From: SKLM01 sp041687115
GTDB taxonomy: Bacteria > Chloroflexota > Anaerolineae > B4-G1
Assembly: GCA_041687115.1 (NCBI GenBank)
Contig: JAWLCP010000005.1
Location: forward strand, 1 to 64,000
DNA length: 64,000 nt
Reading direction: 5' to 3'
The position numbers and the translations under genes were made by a program. Each line of letters opens with the position of its first letter. Position 1 is the stretch's first letter. Below are positions 43,047 through 49,448 of the stretch, in pieces. The notes below the pieces were generated by a model. That model ran no database searches, was not told the origin of the DNA, and was given only the letters and a program-made list of their open reading frames with translations.

Positions 43047-44174
43047 ATGGAAACGCGTCTACATGACTGTCCCGGTCGTGGTCTGGCCTTGTTGGACGGA
43101 TCCCGTCTCATCGTGGAGAGCTGCGCACGAGCTGGTGCCGATACGTACATCGGCTACCCGATCACGCCGGCCAGTCTGATCTACAGCTACGCCAGTCGTC
43201 GGTTTCCGAACGTACTTCCCGCCCCGGACGAGATCACCGCGCTCCAGTGGATGGCGGGGCTTTCTGCGAGCGGGAAACTCCCGGTGACCGCCACGTCATT
43301 CCCTGGGCTCGCGCTCATGGTGGAGTCGATCAACATGGCTTATATGATGGAGCTGCCCATGCTGATCGTGCTCGTCCAGCGCCTGGGACCGTCCACGGGC
43401 ACCGCAACCGCCGGTGCTCAGGATGACCTTCGCTTCGTGCATGGGATGCTGTCCGGCGGCTACCCGGTTCCCACCTTCTGCATCGCGGACGTGGACGACT
43501 GTTGGATTCTGCCCCCCGTCGCCTTGCGGACGGCCGTCGAGGTGCGCACCCCGGTCGTCCTTCTCACTTCCAAGGAGATGGTCATGACTGAGCGCAGCTT
43601 CGATCTCAGCACCCTGGGCGACGTTGAGCCCATCACGCGCAGGCTATACGTTGACGACGCGCCCTACCAGGCCTATGCTGCGGATTCCCACGGCGTGCCA
43701 TCCTTCCTCCCCATCGGCGACGGTCGCCATCAGGTTCGCATCACAGCCTCCACCCACGATCAGCATGGCATCCTTCGCCATTCCACGCCCGAGGCGCTGG
43801 ACAACACCCGGCGCCTGCCGGCGAAGGTCACCGTGAACACTCCGGTGCTCTACTACCTGGAGGAGAGAGAAGGAGCTGAGACCCTCATCGTCACCTACGG
43901 GATCACTGCTGGCGCCGCTCGAGAGGCCGTCAAGGCACTTTATGCCAGAGGAGAAGCCGTCTCCCTGTTGGTGGCCCGGACGCTCGTCCCCATCCCCCGT
44001 GCCTACTACGAGATCATCGATCACTACCCTCGGGTGGTCTTCGCGGAGGAGAACCTCCAAGGGCAGTTCAGCTCGATGCTGTTCGGGGACCGGCGTCCTG
44101 ACAAGGTGCGATTTGTCGGCGATGTCGGTCACATGGTGAGGCCGGAGGAGATTGTGCGGGAGGTGTGCGCATGA
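43047..44174 (+). CDS. 2-oxoacid:ferredoxin oxidoreductase, alpha subunit
   Basis: A 375-residue alpha subunit of the pyruvate/2-oxoglutarate:ferredoxin oxidoreductase superfamily, which converts 2-oxoacids to acyl-CoA with ferredoxin as acceptor. Landmarks are the N-terminal Y-I-G-Y-P-I-T-P-A-S, the loop T-A-T-S-F-P-G-L-A-L-M, the phrase Q-R-L-G-P-S-T-G, and Y-G-I-T-A-G-A-A-R-E-A-V in the transketolase C-terminal-like domain. Many KorA proteins carry an N-terminal gamma domain; this one does not. AGGAGG precedes ATG 43047. It overlaps the beta-gamma gene by four bases. The substrate is not clear from sequence. Confidence 0.85.
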   Translation: METRLHDCPGRGLALLDGSRLIVESCARAGADTYIGYPITPASLIYSYASRRFPNVLPAPDEITALQWMAGLSASGKLPVTATSFPGLALMVESINMAYMMELPMLIVLVQRLGPSTGTATAGAQDDLRFVHGMLSGGYPVPTFCIADVDDCWILPPVALRTAVEVRTPVVLLTSKEMVMTERSFDLSTLGDVEPITRRLYVDDAPYQAYAADSHGVPSFLPIGDGRHQVRITASTHDQHGILRHSTPEALDNTRRLPAKVTVNTPVLYYLEEREGAETLIVTYGITAGAAREAVKALYARGEAVSLLVARTLVPIPRAYYEIIDHYPRVVFAEENLQGQFSSMLFGDRRPDKVRFVGDVGHMVRPEEIVREVCA

Positions 44175-45454
44175 GCGAGTTCCTTACCGGGCCGGATTTC
44201 CCATACTGCAAGGGATGCGGGCACCACTTGATCGCGCGGAACACCGTCCGCGCGCTTGAGGCCCTCGGTCGCGATCCTCTCGACGTCATTCTGGTAACGG
44301 ATATCGGCTGCCATGGTATCGTGGATCGGAACTTCGCCACGCATACCATTCACGGCCTTCACGGACGCTCCGTCGCCCTGGGGAGTGGAATCGCCATGGG
44401 CGTCCCCAAAGACAAGCAGGTGGTGGTTTTCGTCGGGGATGGCGGAGCGACCATTGGCCTTCAGCATCTGCTGGAGGCGGCTCGTCTCAACGTCGATCTG
44501 ACCGTCGTCGTCCACAACAACTTTGTCTACGGGATGACGGGTGGACAGCCCAGCGGCCTCACGCCCTGCGGCTTTCGCACCGTGATAACCAGGGAGGGAA
44601 GTCCGTATCCCCACCACGATCTCTGCCGCCTGGCGCACGATGCCGGCGCTCCCTACGCGCGACGTCTGCTGGGGCTGGGGGATTTCTCCAAGGATCTTCA
44701 GGAGGCCTTCCAGATTGAGGGCTTCGCGTTGGTCGAGGTGCTTGAGTTGTGCACCAGCTATGGGCTTAAGATGAACCCCGAGCTCCGCCTCCGGGAGCTG
44801 GCCGAGGCGGTCGACTACGAGCCCGAGCTGTGGACCGGCGACCAGCGCCCGGCCTTGCGGTTAGAGCAGGAGCCGCCCCGTTCCTCTCTCCTCAGCGAGG
44901 GGAAGTTCAGTACGACTGAAGTACGCTTCGCTTCCTCGCTTGAGATCTGTCTGTCGTTGGTACTGGGCGGATCCGCGGGGGAGGGGGCTCAGCGGGCTGC
45001 AGAGCTGCTCGCTCAAGCAGCTATCGCCTCCGGCCTCCATGTCACCAAGAAGGGGAGCTACCCCGTCACAGTGGGGGTTGGCTTCTCCACAGCCGAGTTG
45101 ATCATATCCCGGCAGCCAATTCTATTCCACGGCATCACGCACCCGGATGCCGTTGTCATAACCTCCGAGGATGGACTCGCTCACAACCAAGCGCGCATTC
45201 GCGCGATGGATGGAGGGACGGTCTGGCTGGACCAGAGGCTCGAGCCACCAGAGACGAAGGCAGATGTGCGGGTCCGCGATTTCCGCGGCCGGGCGGGGTC
45301 TCGGAATGCGGCCCTCTACAGCCTGCTGACCTTCGTTCACGAGACCGGCGTGATTCCCACCAGGGCCCTCCTGTCCGCTATCCGAACCAGCTCCATCGCG
45401 GAGTACGTCCCCGATGCGCTGCTCGAGCCGTTTGAGGAAGGACATGACCGTTGA
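44171..45454 (+). CDS. 2-oxoacid:ferredoxin oxidoreductase, beta-gamma fusion subunit
   Basis: A 427-residue fusion. Residues 1 to about 235 are the beta subunit: Y-C-K-G-C-G-H-H near residue 13, D-I-G-C-H-G near 44, and the thiamine-diphosphate motif G-D-G-G-A-T-I-G with V-V-H-N-N. Residues from about 255 to the end form the gamma domain with G-G-S-A-G-E-G-A-Q-R-A-A-E-L and K-K-G-S-Y-P-V-T-V-G-V-G-F. No ferredoxin-like delta domain is present. GGGAGG lies six bases before ATG 44171, which overlaps the alpha stop (ATGA); GTG 44165 is less likely. Carrying gamma behind beta rather than before alpha is unusual. Confidence 0.8.
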   Translation: MSEFLTGPDFPYCKGCGHHLIARNTVRALEALGRDPLDVILVTDIGCHGIVDRNFATHTIHGLHGRSVALGSGIAMGVPKDKQVVVFVGDGGATIGLQHLLEAARLNVDLTVVVHNNFVYGMTGGQPSGLTPCGFRTVITREGSPYPHHDLCRLAHDAGAPYARRLLGLGDFSKDLQEAFQIEGFALVEVLELCTSYGLKMNPELRLRELAEAVDYEPELWTGDQRPALRLEQEPPRSSLLSEGKFSTTEVRFASSLEICLSLVLGGSAGEGAQRAAELLAQAAIASGLHVTKKGSYPVTVGVGFSTAELIISRQPILFHGITHPDAVVITSEDGLAHNQARIRAMDGGTVWLDQRLEPPETKADVRVRDFRGRAGSRNAALYSLLTFVHETGVIPTRALLSAIRTSSIAEYVPDALLEPFEEGHDR

Positions 45455-46499
45455 CCAGGCCGTTAAACGGTACCTCGACTACCTCAGAGCCTCTCGCTCT
45501 GTGGCCACGTCGGATACCTACGCCACCGGGCTAAACCACCTGCGTGCCTACCTGGAGGGACGAGGGCTCCCCCCGCACGAGACGGAGGTGGCTGCACTGA
45601 CTCCCTCCATCTTCACCGATTTCGTCACCTGGCTCTACGATTACCTGGTGGACGAAGTGGCCGGTGGTGACGAGCGGCGCGTATCCGAGGCGACGAAAGC
45701 CACCTATTTCGCCGCGGTCTCCGGCTTTCTCGACTACCTGGTGGTGCAAACGGAGCAGCTTACCCTCGACGGCACGGCCTACGATGCGCTGCGTCGTACG
45801 TTGGCCCGCGCGAGCCGCCGCAAGAACAGGGACAAGCTGCCACCCGACAAGCTCCCATCACAGGAGATCATCACGATGCTGCTCGACGAGGTTCATCGGC
45901 CTCTCGATCTGCCCGATGACGTGGCGGAGGACATGAGGCGCCGCAAGCACCTCATCCGGCTCCGGGACATCGCCATCGTCGAAGCCCTGCTCAGCTCCGG
46001 GATGCGGGTGGGGGAGCTGGTGCGACTGGAGCGAGGGCATCTGCTCTACGATGTGAAGGGTGCCATGGTGAAGTACGGCAAGGGGGGAAAGGATCGGGAG
46101 GTCCTTTTCTCCGATCGTGCCTGGGCCGCCATCCAGACCTACCTGAAGGCGCGGCAGGACGGGGTTCAGGGCCGTCCCCTCGCCAGCCTGCCTGTCTTCT
46201 CACGCCACGATCGCCGGGCAGGGAGGCAGGTGCTGCCCCTGTCGACCCGCAGCGTCCAGAATACGTTCTTCGACCTCGCCTCCCGCGCCGGCATCCTGGA
46301 ACGGTTTCACCTCACCCCGCATACCCTGCGTCATTACTTCGCTACGGAGTTCCTCAGTGAAACGGGCGATCTGGCGCTCACCCAGTACGCCCTCGGTCAT
46401 GCCTCCCCGGCCACCACCCGGATCTACGCCAAGACCAAGCGTGAGGACTACCGTCGAGCTCACCAACGGATCTTTGGATCGGACGGGGACGCAGAATGA
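45444..46499 (+). CDS. Tyrosine recombinase (XerC/XerD-like integrase)
   Basis: A 351-residue site-specific recombinase. The N-terminal SAM-like core-binding domain covers about residues 1-110. The catalytic domain is complete: arginine in S-S-G-M-R-V-G-E-L, lysine in G-K-G-G-K-D-R-E, H-x-x-R in L-T-P-H-T-L-R-H-Y-F, histidine in L-G-H-A-S-P-A-T-T, and the nucleophile tyrosine in R-I-Y-A-K-T. Length is slightly above XerC/D. ATG 45444 follows GAGGAAGG and lies inside the end of the beta-gamma gene, with an 11-base overlap. No attachment site or mobile-element cargo is visible, so a housekeeping or domesticated role is possible. Confidence 0.85.
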   Translation: MTVDQAVKRYLDYLRASRSVATSDTYATGLNHLRAYLEGRGLPPHETEVAALTPSIFTDFVTWLYDYLVDEVAGGDERRVSEATKATYFAAVSGFLDYLVVQTEQLTLDGTAYDALRRTLARASRRKNRDKLPPDKLPSQEIITMLLDEVHRPLDLPDDVAEDMRRRKHLIRLRDIAIVEALLSSGMRVGELVRLERGHLLYDVKGAMVKYGKGGKDREVLFSDRAWAAIQTYLKARQDGVQGRPLASLPVFSRHDRRAGRQVLPLSTRSVQNTFFDLASRAGILERFHLTPHTLRHYFATEFLSETGDLALTQYALGHASPATTRIYAKTKREDYRRAHQRIFGSDGDAE

Positions 46500-46500
46500 G

Positions 46501-46530
46501 GGGCTGCTTCCGTAAGGCGACCGGCAGCCC
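46501..46530 (+). terminator. Weak terminator-like hairpin after the recombinase
   Basis: GGGCTGC (46501-46507) pairs perfectly with GCAGCCC (46524-46530) directly after the recombinase stop. No T-run follows, so intrinsic termination is doubtful. Confidence 0.3.
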
Positions 46531-46553
46531 ACCGCCCGGTTCACAGCTGTCGT

Positions 46554-46582
46554 TTGCCTAGAATGTGGGTGTCTGGTATCAT
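46554..46582 (+). promoter_or_regulatory. Sigma70-type promoter upstream of the UbiA-family gene
   Basis: TTGCCT (46554-46559) and TATCAT (46577-46582) are 17 bases apart. The predicted start near 46589 gives a leader of about 180 bases before GTG 46769. Confidence 0.55.
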
Positions 46583-46588
46583 CCACCC

Positions 46589-46768
46589 CGTTGCGGGCAC
46601 TTCGGAGCTGATCCATCGTGCGCACAGACCACGCACGATGGGAGAGACCCGCAGCGGGCTTGTCATGAGGGCAGCGCCGCTGGGTGGAGCCACGCAGTCT
46701 CCACCCTCGCCGGCGGTCCAACCTCCAGGGAACGATGGAGCTTCCTGGCCGCCTAGTAGGAGAACACC
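46589..46768 (+). promoter_or_regulatory. Strongly structured 5' leader, possible cis-regulatory RNA
   Basis: The leader has three stable stems. CCATCGTGCG/CGCACGATGG (46613-46622 with 46632-46641) is a perfect ten-pair stem with a nine-base loop. GGGTGGAG/CTCCACCC (46682-46689 with 46699-46706) is a perfect eight-pair stem. A third, nested structure pairs GGCGG (46712-46716) with CCGCC (46749-46753) and CCAGG (46725-46729) with CCTGG (46744-46748). The region just before the start, with AGGAG, stays free. The segment G-G-G-T-G-G-A-G-C-C-A-C-G resembles a T-box core at 11 of 13 positions, but no T-box Stem I is recognisable. Confidence 0.4.
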
Positions 46769-47641
46769 GTGCTCGTCAACCTGATCAAGACCATGCGCCC
46801 TCGGCAGTGGTTCAAGAACGTCTTCGTCTTCGCGCCCCTGATCTTCGATGAGAAGCTGTTCGAGCTGCCCTATCTGGCGCGGACCGTTGCTGGCTTCGTG
46901 TTGCTCTGCCTAACGTCGGGAACGGTCTACATCATCAACGATCTGGCCGACGTCGAGAAGGATCGAAACCATCCCAGGAAGCGTTACCGGCCCCTTGCCT
47001 CCGGGGAGCTCGCCCCTCGCCCGGCCACAGTCGCGGCCTTCGTGATTCCGGCCGTCGCTCTGCCCCTCGGCTTGCTCCTCGATCCCTTCCTGGGGGGCAT
47101 ACTCACCGCCTACCTGCTCGTTCAGATCGCGTACTCGTTCTGGCTCAAGGACGTCGTCATCATCGATGTGATGATCGTCGCCAGCGGGTTCCTCCTTCGT
47201 GTCGCCGCCGGCGTGCCTCTGGTGGAGGCGGAGCGGTTCTCGCCCTGGCTCTACGTATGCATGACCCTGCTGGCGCTCTTGATTGGCTTTGGCAAGCGAC
47301 GCCACGAGCTCATGCTTCTGAAGGAGGAGGCCACCAACCACCGTCAGAGCCTGCAGGACTACAATTTGACGCTGCTGGACCACGTGATTACCGTCGTCAC
47401 CGCGTCCACGCTGCTTACCTACGCCCTCTACACGTTCTCCGCCCCCAATCTGCCGCCCAACCATACGATGATGCTCACCATTCCCTTTGTTCTCTACGGG
47501 ATCTTCCGCTACCTCTATCTGATTCACGTCCGCGGAATGGGGGGCGCTCCGGAGGAGATCGTGCTCTCCGACCGACCGCTCCAGCTGTCAGTTGGACTGT
47601 GGGGATTGAGCGTCGTCGTCGTGATGTACGTTCTGGCTTGA
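46769..47641 (+). CDS. UbiA-family prenyltransferase, decaprenyl-phosphate phosphoribosyltransferase-like
   Basis: A 290-residue integral membrane prenyltransferase. The first aspartate-rich motif is N-D-L-A-D-V-E-K-D near residue 53, followed by H-P-x-K-R-x-R-P-L-A-S-G, the wording of decaprenyl-phosphate phosphoribosyltransferase (DPPR synthase) in arabinan synthesis. The second motif region is D-V-M-I-V-A-S-G-F-L-L-R-V. About seven to nine hydrophobic segments are visible. The GTG start has TAGGAGA upstream. Partner enzymes DprE1/E2 are not in the window, so the product may serve as donor for another pentose-transferring step, perhaps one of the local GT-C proteins. Confidence 0.75.
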   Translation: MLVNLIKTMRPRQWFKNVFVFAPLIFDEKLFELPYLARTVAGFVLLCLTSGTVYIINDLADVEKDRNHPRKRYRPLASGELAPRPATVAAFVIPAVALPLGLLLDPFLGGILTAYLLVQIAYSFWLKDVVIIDVMIVASGFLLRVAAGVPLVEAERFSPWLYVCMTLLALLIGFGKRRHELMLLKEEATNHRQSLQDYNLTLLDHVITVVTASTLLTYALYTFSAPNLPPNHTMMLTIPFVLYGIFRYLYLIHVRGMGGAPEEIVLSDRPLQLSVGLWGLSVVVVMYVLA

Positions 47642-47667
47642 ATGCCGCACAAGGAGTCTTGAGTTCA

Positions 47668-47790
47668 ATGGCACATCCGCCGATTCATCAGCACACCACA
47701 TTCCTCTACACCCGAGACCTGGCCGCCACCGCCCACTTCTACGAGGACGTGATGGACCTCCAGATGGCCCTGGACCAAGTGGATTGCCGC
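47668..47790 (+). CDS. VOC-superfamily (glyoxalase-like) protein, 3' cut by assembly gap
   Basis: Only the first 41 codons are present before the N-run. The visible text H-Q-H-T-T-F-L-Y-T-R-D-L-A-A-T-A-H-F-Y is the typical first beta-strand and helix of a glyoxalase/bleomycin-resistance VOC domain, with a metal-ligand-like histidine in H-T-T. AAGGAG lies about 11 bases before ATG 47668. A continuous frame through the Ns into the next gene is an artefact. Function beyond the fold cannot be said. Confidence 0.65.
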
Positions 47791-47890
47791 NNNNNNNNNN
47801 NNNNNNNNNNNNNNNNNNNNNNNNNNNNNNNNNNNNNNNNNNNNNNNNNNNNNNNNNNNNNNNNNNNNNNNNNNNNNNNNNNNNNNNNNN
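47791..47890. other. Assembly gap of 100 Ns
   Basis: Exactly 100 Ns, the customary placeholder for a gap of unknown length. It hides the rest of the VOC gene and probably the start of the histidine kinase, and other genes may be missing. Confidence 0.98.
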
Positions 47891-47892
47891 CC

Positions 47893-49038
47893 GCTTCCGG
47901 GGTGACTTGGCCGTCCGGTGACAGGGTTGTGCGAGCTATGACGGGGGATACCAAGCCACGCGATGCCGTCGTCGCGAGCATGGAGGATGGCGTCGTCGTG
48001 CTGAACGGTGAGGACCGAATCGTGGACGTCAATCCTGCGGCCGAGGCGATTGTCGGTCTGCCAGCGTCGGACCTCATCGGGGGAGCCGCAGCGCAGGTGC
48101 TCTCAGAGCTGCCGGCCGTCATCGAGTTCTTGAAGAAGAATCACGTCGGTCGCGGCGAGATCGTCCTCACGGATGAGGGGGAGCGCCGGGTCTTCGATGT
48201 CCGGGTCTCTCCTCTCGCCGATCGCGGGCAGGGGCCTGGTGGGCGGTTTATCGTGTTTCACGACATCACCGGCCGGAAGCGCGCTGAGGAGGCACTGCAG
48301 AAGGCCAGGGAGGTGGCGGAGGCCGCTAACCAGGCCAAGAGCCAGTTCCTCTCCGTGGCCTCACACGAGATGCGAACGCCGATTACGTGCATAAAAGGGT
48401 ATACCGATCTACTGGCGAAGTTCCTCGGCGAGTCGGCGGACGAGGTCCAGCTCGAGTTTCTGAATACCATTCGCCTGAACGCGGACCGTTTGGCCGGTCT
48501 GGTCGCCGATCTCAGCGACATGGCACGTATCGAGTCGGGGCGGCTCCATTTGACGCGTGGCAGGGTGGAGATCCAGGATGTGATCAGCGAGGCGATCGGC
48601 GAGTTCCGGGCCCAGCTCGATGAGAAGGGGCAAGTGCTCACAGTCGACGTTCCTCCGGGTCTGCCTGCGGTGCAGGCAGACCGGGACTCCTTGGTGCGGG
48701 TAACCGCCAATCTCCTGAGCAATGCACACAAGTTCACCCCGGCAGGAGGGCGGATCACCATCTCCGCCGAGCGTCAACCGGATGGAGGGGAAACGGCCGT
48801 GGTGCACGTGACCGTGAGGGACAACGGCATTGGGATCAGGCCTGAGGAGCTGGACAGGGTGTTCGAGAAGTTCTACCGGTCCGACGATCGGCCGGCCAGC
48901 GAGATGCCTGGAAGCGGGCTGGGGCTGAGTATCGCCGCCAGCCTGATCGAGATGCAGAGAGGCCGGATCTGGCTGGAGAGCGTGTTCCGCGAGGGCACAA
49001 CCGTCCATTTCACGGTCCCCTTGCGCACGGAGAGTTAG
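47893..49038 (+). CDS. PAS-containing sensor histidine kinase, 5' end in or near the gap
   Basis: A sensor kinase with a PAS domain (from about D-A-V-V-A-S-M-E-D-G-V-V-V-L to F-H-D-I-T), a HisKA dimerisation domain with the phospho-acceptor histidine in A-S-H-E-M-R-T-P, and a HATPase domain with N-L-L-S-N-A-H-K-F, D-N-G-I-G-I, F-E-K-F-Y-R and G-S-G-L-G-L-S-I. The frame is open to the gap edge. The first possible ATG is 47938, without a clear ribosome site. In kinases with an N-terminal seven-span sensor, very similar text links the membrane part to PAS, so an N-terminal membrane domain may be lost in the gap. No response regulator follows. Confidence 0.8.
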   Translation, partial: ASGVTWPSGDRVVRAMTGDTKPRDAVVASMEDGVVVLNGEDRIVDVNPAAEAIVGLPASDLIGGAAAQVLSELPAVIEFLKKNHVGRGEIVLTDEGERRVFDVRVSPLADRGQGPGGRFIVFHDITGRKRAEEALQKAREVAEAANQAKSQFLSVASHEMRTPITCIKGYTDLLAKFLGESADEVQLEFLNTIRLNADRLAGLVADLSDMARIESGRLHLTRGRVEIQDVISEAIGEFRAQLDEKGQVLTVDVPPGLPAVQADRDSLVRVTANLLSNAHKFTPAGGRITISAERQPDGGETAVVHVTVRDNGIGIRPEELDRVFEKFYRSDDRPASEMPGSGLGLSIAASLIEMQRGRIWLESVFREGTTVHFTVPLRTES

Positions 49039-49054
49039 ACGAGGAGGAAGTGAC

Positions 49055-49435
49055 GTGAAAATCTTGATCCGATGGGTCATCACCGCGGTGGCTCTATTCG
49101 CCGCGGCCTGGTTGGTGCCCGGCATCGTCGTCGAAGGGGACGGGTGGACCGTCTACGCCGTGATGGCCATCATCCTCGCGCTGGCAAACGCCATTGTGCG
49201 CCCGGTCCTCAAGCTGCTCACCTGCCCGCTCATCATCCTCACATTGGGCGTCTTCGTTCTGGTCATCAACGGCTTCACGCTGTGGCTGGCCTCCAGGATC
49301 GCCCAGAGCTGGTTTGGGGTCGGTTACACCGTCGACGGCTTCGGCGCTGCCTTCCTGGGGGGCCTGATCGTCAGCATTGTCTCTGTGATCCTCTCCGCGC
49401 TGGTAAGGGAGGAAGAGGGGGAGATCTGGCGCTAG
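49055..49435 (+). CDS. Small four-span membrane protein, phage-holin-4_2/YvlD (COG1950) family
   Basis: A 126-residue membrane protein with about four hydrophobic segments. N-A-I-V-R-P-V-L-K-L-L-T-C-P-L-I-I-L-T-L-G is the conserved core of the YvlD/COG1950 family, annotated as 'phage holin family' although most members are chromosomal and of unknown function. GGAGGAAG precedes the GTG start at 49055, 16 bases after the kinase stop, so it may be cotranscribed with it. It ends 13 bases from the convergent GH94 gene. Confidence 0.8.
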   Translation: MKILIRWVITAVALFAAAWLVPGIVVEGDGWTVYAVMAIILALANAIVRPVLKLLTCPLIILTLGVFVLVINGFTLWLASRIAQSWFGVGYTVDGFGAAFLGGLIVSIVSVILSALVREEEGEIWR

Positions 49436-49448
49436 AATCCTCGCATTC

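Noticed and set aside
46676..46710. T-box riboswitch
   Set aside because: Eleven of 13 core positions match, but no Stem I, specifier loop or matching terminator half was found, and the downstream gene is not an amino-acid or tRNA-synthetase gene.
47257..49038. One 593-codon frame running from inside the UbiA gene through the Ns into the kinase
   Set aside because: It joins a shadow frame, a VOC gene start and a kinase only because Ns translate without stops. The true gap length is unknown.
49055..49435. Prophage evidence from the 'phage holin family' label
   Set aside because: This YvlD-type family is mostly chromosomal, and no phage genes are nearby.
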